Source of the DNA: Corynespora cassiicola
Taxonomy: Eukaryota > Ascomycota > Dothideomycetes > Pleosporales > Corynesporascaceae
DNA length: 64,000 nucleotides
Direction: 5' to 3'
Assembly (NCBI GenBank): GCA_022059125.1
Contig: JAEUWY010000005.1
Span: forward strand, 1,054,001 to 1,118,000
Each line of letters opens with the position of its first letter. The first letter of the stretch is position 1. The notes under the pieces were generated by a model. It was not told where the DNA came from. It searched no databases and saw only the letters and a program-made list of their open reading frames with translations. Both the position numbers and the translations under genes were made by a program. Shown piece after piece: positions 34,458 through 45,093 of this stretch.

Positions 34458-35573
34458 ATGACAAAACCGGAATTCTCTATTCTTGTCCTTGACGGCGATG
34501 GTATTGGCCCTGAAGTCAACAGCGAAGCCACTGCTGTCCTCGATCTCCTCTCATCTCTACCCAACAGCCGTGCTACGTTCAAATTTGTTCCAAGACTATT
34601 TGGGGGCTGTTCAATCGACAAACACGGGACATCAGTGACTGATGAGACCCTCGAACAAGGACGAAAATGCCACGCTATTCTTATGGGCGCTGTTGGTGGC
34701 CCAAAGTGGGATGCCCAGCGCCGTGGATTTGAAGGCCCCGAAGGCGCTACGTTACGTCTTCGTCAAGTTACCGATGTGTACGCCAACATACGACCCGCAG
34801 AATATTTCCCTGGTGGACGAACTCCATTGAAGGAAGAAATTGTCAAAGGCACCAAGTTTATCGTATTACGAGAAAACTGTGGTGGAGCTTTTTACGGGCC
34901 CAAGGACGAAACGCCAGATTACGCTTCAGATCTGTGGTCATACAAGCGATCTGAGATTGAACGCATCGCTCGCATGGCAGCTGAGTTGGCCTTGTCAAAG
35001 GCCGTGGGGACTCCTCGGGTCATCAGCTGCGACAAAGCAAATGTCTTGGCCACATCGCGACTCTGGCGGAGAGTCGTGGAGGAGACCATCACAAAGGAAT
35101 ACCCCGAAGTCGAACTCGTTCATCAATTGGCTGATAGCGCAACAACACTTATGATGATGAAACCGACAATGTTCAACGGCGTCATGGTGGCTGACAACAC
35201 GTTTGGCGATATTCTTTCGGATCTTGCGGCCGTCATTCCAGGAACATTGGGTGTTCTCCCTTCAGCTTGTTTGGCTGATTTGCCTGTTAAGAAGTGGGGG
35301 GACAAACCCATCAAGGGATTCTATGAGCCTGTTCATGGATCGGCCCCGGATATTGCTGGACAGGGTATTGCTAATCCTGTTGGTGCAATCTTGAGCGCTG
35401 CTTTGCTTCTCAGATATAGTTTTGGATTGGAGGAAGAGGCGAAGGCTATCGAAGATGCGGTGAATCTAACATTGACCAACGGCATCAAGACGAAGGACAT
35501 GAGTGGCACCGCTACGACCAGCGAGATGGGCAATGCTATTCGAGAAAACATAAAGAAGCTTCTTGTGAAGTAG
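34458..35573 (+). CDS. 3-isopropylmalate dehydrogenase paralogue (beta-decarboxylating dehydrogenase family)
   Basis: Intronless, 371 aa, close to LeuB/Leu2 length. The order of motifs matches the family: VLDGDGIGPEV, MGAVGGPKWD, YANIRP, RENCGGAFYG, the SCDKANVLATSRLWR helix, DSATTLMM, DNTFGDILSDLAAVIPG with the metal-binding aspartates, and the cofactor segment FYEPVHGSAPDIAGQGIANP. These enzymes oxidise and decarboxylate 2-hydroxy-3-carboxy acids with NAD+ and Mg2+/Mn2+. Compared with bacterial IPMDH, the loop that recognises the isopropyl group reads PEGATLRLRQ, with Thr where a Leu normally contacts it. This hints at another side chain. Its place between an MFS and an ALDH suggests a dedicated paralogue rather than leucine biosynthesis. 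Malate- or tartrate-type substrates are alternatives. Confidence 0.85.
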   Translation: MTKPEFSILVLDGDGIGPEVNSEATAVLDLLSSLPNSRATFKFVPRLFGGCSIDKHGTSVTDETLEQGRKCHAILMGAVGGPKWDAQRRGFEGPEGATLRLRQVTDVYANIRPAEYFPGGRTPLKEEIVKGTKFIVLRENCGGAFYGPKDETPDYASDLWSYKRSEIERIARMAAELALSKAVGTPRVISCDKANVLATSRLWRRVVEETITKEYPEVELVHQLADSATTLMMMKPTMFNGVMVADNTFGDILSDLAAVIPGTLGVLPSACLADLPVKKWGDKPIKGFYEPVHGSAPDIAGQGIANPVGAILSAALLLRYSFGLEEEAKAIEDAVNLTLTNGIKTKDMSGTATTSEMGNAIRENIKKLLVK

Positions 35574-36067
35574 GATCGAAGTTCCCATAAGGAAATTCAT
35601 CATTCTTGACAACAATTCCCGAAATTATGATACAATTAAATATAGATGTGAAGCTAATTCGGATTGATTGTGAACAGCAACTACTTCCAATGCCCAATGC
35701 TTTATTGATTCCTAGAATGATATCTGGTCATGTCTCACACCCCAGAACACCACCATCATGTTTGCTTGTGAACATGTGTGCCATCTTCCTCCGTTACGAG
35801 ATGGAGTCAGCACAGAGCCGAACTTGCAGGTAATTCACTTCGATGTCGGAGCTAAGGAAAATAGCGTATTTGGTTGGAAGGCGCGCCGTCGGAGTTTGTG
35901 GTGAGTGCTTCCTACCGGAATTCAAAGGTGGGGTATTTTCCCCAGAATAATATGAGTCGAAAAATAGGAGATGCCTGGTACTTAATGGTGGAAGTGTCCT
36001 CATAAGAAATCGTCTTTGGCACAAGTTTGTCTGACTTAACCCAAGTTCTTTGTTTAGATCTATCAAA
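35574..36067. other. Promoter region of the ALDH gene
   Basis: Holds TCGGAT at 35659-35664 and TCGGAG at 35846 and 35889. AT-rich near 35620-35650. No gene. Confidence 0.5.
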
Positions 36068-37769
36068 ATGGGAGAAATTCCGTCATTCAAGGTGAATAAA
36101 GGCATTCAATTCTCTGATTTCGCAATGATTAATATTCTATAGCTCGACTTGAAGAACCCTGGTATCTTCAGGGACCAGGCATATGTTAATGGGACTTGGA
36201 AAGAGGCAATTTCGGGGAAACGGTTTGAAATAATCGACCCTGGATCCGATCAAAAATGGGCTACATGCACCGATATGGCTGCGGAAGATGTTGAAGAAGC
36301 AGTACAAGCCGCGCATACAGCATTCAAGAAATACCGCAAAAACAACGGAAAGGCCCGCGCCGATCTCATATTCAAGTGGGATGCCTTGATCAGAGAAAAC
36401 AAAGATGACATTGCCAGAATATTGGTATATGAAACTGGAAAACCCCTCGCCGAAGCATATGGGGAAATAGAATATGCAGCAAGTTTCACGAGGTGGTTTG
36501 CAGCAGAAGCAGAGCGTATTCAGGGCACAAACTTTACTCCATCCGTTCCAGATAGACGTGTGTTTACAATTAAACAACCGATTGGTGTTTCTGCAGCTTT
36601 AGTTCCCTGGAACTTCCCCATTGCGTAAGTTGATCACAACACGAAATGAATCAAAGCATGAAACATGCTGACAAGGCGAATGCAGCATGATCCTCCGGAA
36701 AGCGAGTGCCGCTCTTGCTGCTGGCTGCACCATGATTGTCAAGCCATCGCCTGAGACTCCCTTATCAGCTCTTACTCTAGCATATCTTGCTGAGGAGGCT
36801 GGCTTTGAGAAAGGAGTCTTCAATGTTCTGCCAACCACTTTAGATAACACGCCATCACTTAGTGAAGCTCTCTGCAAGCACCCTCTGGTCAAGAAGGTGA
36901 CATTTACTGGATCGACCAGAGTTGGGAAACTCATTGCACAACACTGTGCTCCAGGATTGAAAAAGCTGACGCTGGAGCTGGGAGGAAACTGTCCTTTCCT
37001 TGTGTTTGATGATGCGAACTTGAACCAAGCTGCTGATGGTATGTCAAAAATTGATCTGCACAGAACCATTGCTAACTTCCCTAGCCCTGATGGCCCTCAA
37101 GTTCCGGCATGCCGGCCAAGCATGTATAACTGCTAACCGCGTCTATGTTCAACGAGGAGTATATGAGAAATTCGCCGAAATACTAGTCCAGCGAGCAAAG
37201 CAGCTCAAAACCGGCCACGGCATCGAAAGAGACACTACAATGGGGCCTCTGACAACACCAGCAGGTGTCCAGAAAGTTGAAAGCCAGGTTCACGACGCAA
37301 AATCAAGAGGAGCCACTGTATTGATCGGAGGAAATCGTGTCGAAAACGCTCAAGGGTATTTCTTTGAGCCAACCATTATCAAAGGTGCAGCATCGGAGAT
37401 GAGAGTCGCCTCAGAAGAGACTTTCGGTCCACTCTTGGCCCTTTTCCCTTTCGACACAGAAGACGAGGCTGTTGAAGCCGCAAACAGCACAAGCGTATGT
37501 GAATTCTGAACGAGGCCCGCACCTTGCTGATATGGGTACAGATGGGCCTTTCGTCTTATTTTTTCACAAAGAATATCGATAGGACATGGCGCCTATTAGA
37601 AAATCTGGAGGCTGGAATGATAGGAATGAACACCGGAAATGCATCGGCTGCCGAATCACCATTTGGAGGAATGAAAGATTCGGGATTCGGAAAGGAATCG
37701 GGGAAGGACATAGCAGTGAATGAGTACCTGGTTACTAAGACAGGCACGCTTACTCTTGAAGAGCAATGA
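36068..37769 (+). CDS. NAD(P)+-dependent aldehyde dehydrogenase, succinate-semialdehyde dehydrogenase-like
   Basis: Five exons (36068-36091, 36143-36624, 36686-37038, 37085-37494, 37542-37769) encode 498 aa. Visible marks are [29 protein letters not shown], the general-base glutamate in LELGGNCPF, the nucleophilic cysteine in [24 protein letters not shown] and [14 protein letters not shown]. The last, plus [14 protein letters not shown], is typical of the SSADH/GabD branch. It oxidises a semialdehyde or related aldehyde to the acid. There is no mitochondrial presequence or PTS1, so it is probably cytosolic. The very short first exon (8 codons) is placed on frame and splice consensus. Same strand as the preceding dehydrogenase; likely the same pathway. 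Confidence 0.9.
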
Positions 37770-38450
37770 GGGACTGAAGATGCTCCTATATCAACCTTCA
37801 ACTGCATTTCGAGTAGAGTAGTTTGTCTGAATTCCATAACATATAAATACACATAGGATCGCTCATTGTATGCAGTGCCTTGTTCAATTTGAATGAATAC
37901 TTTTTTTTGATAGACTGTCTCCTTTAATGCTTTCGAACTTATCGTCCTCGTATCAGCAATAAGGAGGAGCCTTCAATTAGAACCCAGTCTCTGCGTCTAG
38001 ACTGTTGGCTGGTTGGTCGGATGGAAACCGGAGGAAATACTTCAAGAAAGGTTATGCTGAATTGACTGTCTGATCCAAACTAGTTAGTGATCGCGAAGGA
38101 TGATGGAACGATGAATCAGATCATGCATTTCGGATAACGAAACGAGAGTTCACGCTTGAAGCCCCACCGCCAAGTCCGGCGCCGGCGTTGCGAACGGCTG
38201 CGCACGGCATCATGGTCGTGTACACGACGCACAACAATGTACGAGACAGCCCGGGGCAGCCCAGACCTCTCGTGACCCCAGCTTCTCCGCATCTGACGTT
38301 ACTACGTGTTAGGTTCCTCCGGGGTAGCTGATGTGCTAAGATCACATCAAAGGGCCGAATTCGGTATCCACGGATGCGTCCCACCTGAGGGAAGACATGC
38401 TTCAACAGACGACGCATTGCGGCATACATCTACATCTCTAGTACTCTCAT
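37770..38450. other. Promoter region of the cluster transcription factor
   Basis: Includes TCGGAT at 38017-38022, the same hexamer as upstream of the structural genes. This is compatible with autoregulation. No supported ORF. Confidence 0.45.
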
Positions 38451-41243
38451 ATGTCCATGTCTGGCTCAGGGACCGACGATCCCCAGGCGTGTTCGACGCC
38501 CGAGTCCCCTCGCGCGAAAAAATACGGCTGTGAGATATGCGGAGCCAAACTGTCGCGAGCGGCTCATCTCCAGCGCCACCAGAAGCTTCATTCTACAACG
38601 TAGGCTTTACAGATACAGCAATCACCAGTGGCCTTACACATCTTCAGATCCGAAGTCGAAGCTTTTGCGTGTACAGCATGCGATAAGCAGTTCACGAGAA
38701 AAGACGTCTATCAACGTCATAGACGTAGCGTGCATGGGCCAGGACGGCTCAGACGCAATGGCAGAAAGAAGTCGTGCCATCGATGTATCAAGTACAAGCT
38801 TCGATGTTCACGCGAGCTACCCTGCTCAGCATGTCTAGAAAGAGGTGTAGAGTGCCTCTACGATGTTCGCCCATCAGCAGCAGGAGCCCAAAATTCCAAC
38901 GATCCATTGCAGGATGGGACTTTGCGTGCGGATGAAGGCTCATTGTGGCAACCGCAAACACTGAGTGACCTGGCATCAGCTGCTGGGTTCATTGAACAAT
39001 CGGCCAGCAATACTGATTTGCATTTATCTTCAGTTAATGTCGAGTCTCATCAAGCACAGAATGGTGGTGAACTGGACTGGAGCTTGATGAATGGTCATCC
39101 AGAATATGCATCACCTACAACTTTGTCCGCGGAAAATCATACCCCTCAATTTCCACAGTTTGAATCCTATGATTGGGATGTACTACGATCCTCGAGGATG
39201 GACTGGCTGGGCTGCGAGACAGAAGCGTCCGATGGCCCAGTACCGCAGTCGCTGAGTAACGACGCAGCTTTCAACACCGAATCGATAGGCCAGCCAGAGC
39301 ATACCAGCCCGTTGACGACTAGCACGAACTTACACAATATAGCTGCTTGCGTGCCAAGCACTGATAATCGTCCTCCACCCGAAATACCTGCGTTCGTAGA
39401 ACCTGCAATATCTGCACCGCCAACAAGCTCTTCGACTAACATATCGCGGACCGACCACATAACGGCAAGCCTTTCTAGCTCACGAGAGAAAGAGAGCAAA
39501 GAGACCTGGCCTGCGGTACTCGATCGTGGAGGTAATGAAACTTGGCCTTTCGACTATACTTCGAATAAAGGATTTCGCAAAATCACGCTGCCGCCACTAA
39601 GAGAAGTGTTGGAACAGACAGTAGGCCATCGACCTTCTATCGAGAAGAATACGCTCCATGATCTTATCAAAATCCTGTCGGCCCCACATATACCTTCATT
39701 AAACGATACGCCAGCGCTTGAAGCCCTACCAGCTGTTGCTTTTCTGGGGGAGTTTGTGAAAATCTACTTGGCCGAGTTTCATGCGGTTCTCCCCGTCATT
39801 CATGTTCCTACATGGCGGATAGAAAAATGCCCAACGGCGTTGCTCGCTGCCATGGCTTGCATTGGAGCGACATATTCGACGGCTGAAGGGTCAAATGAAG
39901 TGGCTGCACTCTTAGCAGAGATCACACAACGGGCGTTGTTTTGGATGGGCCAGCAAGACAGCACTGCATTCCGAAACTCTTCCTACATTACAGCGTCATG
40001 TTTCCACCAAATATACTCGCTAGGGACAGGCAACCGTCGACTATACGAAATTGCCGACGCATCCCGTGGTCTATTGGTCACCAGCCTGAGAGGTCTGGGG
40101 ATTTTGTCCTCGGATACGGAGAACAATGACGTGTATGCTCTTGACCCCAAACAGCTGAAGAAGATGAGCGCCCCAGCATTAGAAGCAGCATGGCTTCAAT
40201 GGAGAGACAAAGAGATGGAGAAGCGAATTGCATGGTCGGTCTTTGAATTCGACTGCGTGTTGTCTACCCTGACCTCAAAACGGGGAGCTTTTCGAATCGC
40301 AGAACTGCCATCCAGATTGCCATGCTGCGAAAACATTTGGTCAGCGCACTCGGCCCAAGCATGGGTAGCCATTCTCCCTTTTGCAACCTCGAGTCCGCCA
40401 GGGATGCTGTTCTACCCTCTCCTACAGGACATCATAGCCGGGAAGCCGGTGCCTGGCCATACGCCTGCGTGGGGCAAAAGACTCTGCGTCCACGCCCTGA
40501 GCCGCATGCTGTGGGACCTGCGAGAAGTCGAAGACGCCGGCATAAACAACCTCGGCCTCTCCGCCCTCGCGACCGCCCACCAAGAGACAAAGCACTCCCT
40601 CCTCCAGGCCCTCTTGGCCCTCGAAGCCGCCCTCTCCCGCCCGACCAGCACCTTCGAGATTGTAAACATGAACATCGGCAGCCTCGGCGCGCACCACGCG
40701 CACCTCAGCGATGCCCACGAGGCCATGGACCTCGTCATCTACATCTTCCGCAACTCGGGCCGCGAGACGTCGGGCTCGCGCGAGCTCGACACGGCAAAGG
40801 ACCGGCTGCGCTACATGTTTGCGCGGGATGCCGTGGCGGCGCGCCGCCTTGCGTTCCATGCGGCGTCCATCGTCGGCGTGGCTAGGGAGTGCGCCATCAA
40901 CACGCCGTGCGAGACGATGCGCGTCTTCATGGGCTATGCCTTTCTTCTGGCGTTTATAAAGTTCTTCCCCGTCCCTGCTCAGCATGCTCGGCGGCACTGC
41001 TCTGCAGCAGTGGCTCCTCCGCCAAAGCTGGATGAGATTCCGTGGACCCGCAGCCCCGAGGAGGCCGCCAGAGTTCAAAAGTGGGTTGAGAGCGGCGGGC
41101 CGGCGTCCTTGGAGGGCGTGGCCAACGTTTGCGATGTACGGGATTTCGAGGCGTTGAAGCAGGCTGCTTTGCAGACCATGCGAGATCTACGAGTCTGGGG
41201 CATTGCGGGGAAGTTTCACCGGACAATCAGCAATTTTGGATGA
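38451..41243 (+). CDS. Transcription factor with two C2H2 fingers, a Zn2Cys6 cluster and a fungal-specific TF domain
   Basis: Exons 38451-38599 and 38648-41243 encode 914 aa. Finger 1 (YGCEICGAKLS...HQKLH) lies in exon 1 as C-X2-C-X12-H-X3-H. Finger 2 (FACTACDKQF...RRSVH) starts exon 2. A Zn2Cys6 motif begins at CHRCIKYKLRC with spacing C-X2-C-X6-C-X5-C-X2-C-X6-C. A disordered Ser/Pro-rich linker precedes the fungal_trans middle homology region (YLAEFHAVLPVIHVPTWR, ALLAAMACIGATY). Such dual C2H2/C6 regulators often control neighbouring catabolic or biosynthetic genes. It sits downstream of four co-oriented enzyme/transport genes and is the obvious candidate regulator. The second half is GC-rich, producing long spurious frames on the other strand. 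The start may be 38451 or the in-frame ATG at 38457. Confidence 0.9.
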
Positions 41244-41861
41244 TGTTCTTGTGTAGGCGTCATGGTGAGATGTCCTTTATATACATGTGGTGCAAACGGT
41301 CAGTAACAAAACATTCTCCCTGGGACGATCAGAATGGTAAGATATCCCCCCATATCAGATCCCTTTTCAAGCGAGAAAACTAACAAACCTCCAGCAACGA
41401 CATTACTCTACAGCCAATACGAGCCAAGCCAAACCCATCTCCTAGGCAAGGGGGGCCAAAACTCGCAAAGCCACGACCACACATCCGCAGCACACCGCCA
41501 GGAAATTAACCCTCATCGCAGAAAGCCGTGCTGTCATGACGATCCCTCGGCGGCTTTGCCACGTAGCCTGGCCTCCCCAGGGAAATAACACCACCAACCC
41601 AGCCCCCGGGCCATCCGATCAGATCCGGCAGGACATCACAGCGCGGCACCGAGGATTGGCATGCAAACCAGATGCCGCCCAAGCAAGAGAGCACTGCCGT
41701 GAGTCTCGACGGCCCGAATACACGTCCAAGACCCTGCCTGTGCCCTGCATCAAGCGAGGTCCCACTACCGTCCGAACGAACGCTGCACAGAGGGAAGTGG
41801 TGTTTCGTAAATACATTCGCGGCCTTCCCGGCCCGAATCTTGTGTCCTGCCACTCTTTAGT
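41244..41861. other. Intergenic region
   Basis: 3' flanks of the transcription factor and of the small membrane-protein locus. Overlapping ORFs at 41.5-41.85 kb on both strands show no motif. Confidence 0.5.
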
Positions 41862-42218
41862 CTAGTTGATACCACTCGTTACACCAGCCCACCACGCTCT
41901 TGCCATGATTCCGCGGTAGACGATTTCCCAGGAGGAAAAAATGATGGACAGAAAGATGTAGTCATCTCTACCATAATACTAATCCAAATCCGACTCCCAG
42001 ACGCCTCTGGCTGCGAAGAAGATACCGGCCGTGATGGAGTGGCCCAGAAACAAGAGGAAGAGCACACATGCAGCGATGGCTCTGCACGAGAGCGTGAAGG
42101 ACGCGTAGAGTCCGGGGTGTCGGATGCCGCGGTCCCCCGGTGGTATGGTGAGCCCCGCTTGGATGGTGAAAGGGCGCAGGCCGCGCAATAGGTTGGGGAA
42201 GGGGCTGGGAAAAGGCAT
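41862..42218 (-). CDS. Small membrane protein locus with an in-frame TAG (79 aa to TAG; 118 codons to the next stop)
   Basis: From the ATG at 42218 the frame reads MPFPSPFPNLLRGLRPF, then a membrane helix AACVLFLLFLGHSITAGIFFA, and stops at a TAG at 41979-41981 after WESDLD. The same frame then continues without interruption for 38 codons (YYGRDDYIFLSIIFSS, RGIMARAWWAGV) to a TAG at 41862. It forms a second hydrophobic helix. Either the protein ends at residue 79, or the TAG is bypassed by RNA editing, read-through or an unusual splice, or the gene is a recent pseudogene. A 60-nt intron (GTATCT...GTAGAG, 41967-42026) would also keep frame but has a poor branch site and removes well-formed sequence. 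I do not recognise the family. Confidence 0.45.
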
Positions 42219-42968
42219 TGGAAGCTTCTTCGTCCGGGATGGGAACTTTGGAAAACCTCTTATGGGTGTAAGGTTGGTGACTGGATTGTAGCTTTGTGTT
42301 GCGGGTTAGGGGGGTTGTAAAAGAATATGGAAAACTGGATAGCTCGGGGGATGGGGGGCTATCTTGAATGGGTTGGATATTTGTAAGTTTGGAAATGTCG
42401 CTCGTAGTAATATTGTTGCTGAGGGGGCGCAAGTCAGTGAGTCAACCGAGTACCGTGGCTTGAGACCATTGTCGGGCTTTTGAGCGCCTAGAGTTGTTTT
42501 CTATTTTTGGGCGTTTCCCCAACATCGTCACAGACCGAGTCATAGCAGGTGGAAACCAGTCAAGTTTGTTCAAGGTGAAGAGCACCCAGCAAAAGGTGAC
42601 TGGTGGTCTAAACACCATTTCAAGGAAGAGCTCGTTAGAGGTTGTCATGATCTCGATCACTAAGGGTCTATACCGTAGCCTTCTAGTTGTGTTCTATGAA
42701 GGTAAAATAATCACATGCCCAGAGGATGGTGCGGAAGGACCATTATTCAAAATAAAGTATGAAGTGATAGGCATACCATAGGGGGCTATATATCTATATT
42801 CGGGGCACGCATATTTGAACGGCCAAATGCCTGCCCTGAACGAGTATCGTCATGACGAACTCGACTACATTACAAGGGTTAGATCACGAGTTGACAAGCG
42901 ATGAATTGCACCCAATATTGGCGCTGGGTATCGCAGCCACGGACTTACGAATCGATACCTCTCGGCAA
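42219..42968. other. Intergenic boundary between accessory and housekeeping gene content
   Basis: No supported gene. Short plus-strand ORFs at 42494-42781 and 42852-43137 have no motif, and the latter runs antisense into the G-patch gene. Confidence 0.5.
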
Positions 42969-45093
42969 TCATTCATCGTCGTCGTCAAATATCGAGCTGA
43001 AAACGGTATCCGACTGCCGCTCTTTGACAAAAGTATCGTTGCTCTCAGGATTAACTGCAACAGGTTTGTCCTTTGGCTCTGTGGCCATGGATGGCATAGA
43101 GCTGGGAGCGTCTGATGCTACCCAGGAGGGGCGCTGAAGGACAGAGCCATGGGTGAGGAAGTCATGTTGTATATCCTGCATAGTAGTTTTGGAGATGGCT
43201 TCCTCTGCCTTGGAGAATGCACTATAGTCAACGTCATCGTCGCCGGGCGGAGCGTCGGAAGGAGGCGTGACTCCGAAGCGCTTGCATACAAGTCGGGAAG
43301 GATAGAACGGAAAAGTGCTACGAGTCATGGGACCATACATTCCTGCCTTGGCAGACAGTTCGGCGGGATCCTCGGGTATTGCTGCGGCCTGACGCACGAG
43401 ATTCTCGCCAGATGCCGATGCTCCATTGCCAGACACAAAAGATGAGGTCGACGAGACAAACCGAGACGCCATCTTTCCTGTCGAAGGCTTGAAAACTCGA
43501 GCGGCCTGCACAAATTCCGCCAGTTCCTGTGCCCAGTCTGAGATGGGCATATTTGCAGGACGTTCAGGCAGGTCGCTCTTCTTTCCAGCTCGTAATTCCA
43601 AGAAGCCAACGTATCTGTCACGTTTCTTTGGGTCATCCGAGTAAGGCATAAACCCCCTTAACGCAGCTGCAGCAATATCCTTCTCCAGGACGGGCACAAA
43701 CGTCCACAAATTATTTGGTTGGGCCTTTTCTGCCGACTGAAACCCTTCTGGAGCTGACATTCCACGGCCTGCGGGGAGGTCTGTCCTACCCGTCATCTTT
43801 GCCAGACGGTCTCTGACTTCCGGCTTGATAAAGTCAAAGACCGATCTGCCAGGAAGAGCAGTCTCACCCAGGATTTTGGCGCGAGATGTTGCATCAAGGG
43901 TAGAATTTTTCGCAGCGTCCGCGACAGATTGGAATCGTTGAGGCTCGGTAGATTTACTGCTTGCCTTTGATGAAACCCACCCGGGCGGAATCTGTGGTGG
44001 TGGGTATCTTAGCTTGACGGAGAAGTTCTGGAACTGCTCCGCCTCAACGAAGCCGCGGAGCGGGGGTTTATCGAGGCGCTTTTTTACTCCTCTTGGGACT
44101 ATGGCAGGGCGAATGGTGGTTTTGGCGAACTTGCTGGGTTTTTTGGCCTTCTTTTCTTTTCCAATGGTGCGGTTAAAAGAAATCTTGGGTCCCAACTCAT
44201 AAGGGTCCTCGTCGTCAGAGCCGGTGTCGTTCAAGACGCCGACTCCGAAAGAAGATTTCTTTGGCGCAGCCTTCTTGCGAGCCTTCTCTTTCCCGTCATT
44301 CTCGAAAAAGGGCAAGGCAAGTAGCGGGCGAGAATCGTCCTTGGATTCTTCTTTTTTGCCCAGCCGAGCCTCTGACTGGTAACCCAGCCCTTTCCGAAGT
44401 GTTTCCTTGTGGTCCGAGGAGACTGCTCGCGAGTCTTTGGGGGCGAACATGTGCGCAGCTGACGCGTCGCTGGAGCCCTCATCCTCGTAGGCAAGTCTGC
44501 GGATCTTGCTTCCTACGCCTTGGCTTTGTCGCCATCCGAGTTTCTGGGCAATTTTGACGCCAGCGGTCTCTTCCTGGCCAGCAAAGAGACCAAAGAAAGC
44601 ATCCGTGGTGCCTTCACCTGCACGCCCAATGCCAGCAAACGCCTGCGCCATTTCGAGCTGACGGGATTCAGCAGCTTCAGCCAGGTCCTCCTCGTCCATG
44701 AAGTCTTCCGGGCGCTGTGTGGGGGCAGAGGCATCGGTCCGGTCCTTGTTCCGATTCTTTCGCGAGGAGACGAAGGTCGAGGGGGTCCATCCTTCCTTGG
44801 AGCCAACGGTATTGTAGTAACTGGGTAGGGTCAAGAAGTCTGGGCGCTCATGGGGCATGGGACATCCAAACATACCCTGCACTGAAGCCTCCTGTGAATG
44901 CGCCGTGGAGTCTGCGGCGGCCGCGGTCGTCGGTCACGATCTGTTTCCATTCGGGCACGAAAGCGCCATCGTCGCGCTCATCTTCGCCGGGGAGTTCGGT
45001 TCCCAGGCTGACCTTGGCTACATGCTTGCTGCCGCCGCGGTAGCGCTTCTGAGAAGCAGAAGGCGAGAAGGCACGGGGCCGTTTGTACGCCAT
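42969..45093 (-). CDS. GPATCH1-like G-patch protein (DUF1604)
   Basis: Exons 45093-44876 and 44820-42969 encode 689 aa. The N-terminal DUF1604 segment is clear: [21 protein letters not shown] followed by [14 protein letters not shown], the latter formed right after the 55-nt intron. A G-patch follows around [15 protein letters not shown] and continues to KGLGYQSEA after an insertion. The region [19 protein letters not shown] matches the SURP-like conserved block of GPATCH1 proteins. The C-terminus is acidic. Family members are nuclear and associate with spliceosomal complexes and a DEAH helicase, so a role in pre-mRNA splicing is likely. It is divergent from the KIN1-type kinase across a 1.3 kb GC-rich region. 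Confidence 0.88.

Noticed and set aside
40322..41078. Long ORFs on both strands in the 3' half of the transcription factor
   Set aside because: Shadow frames of a GC-rich coding region; Pro/Arg-rich with no motifs.
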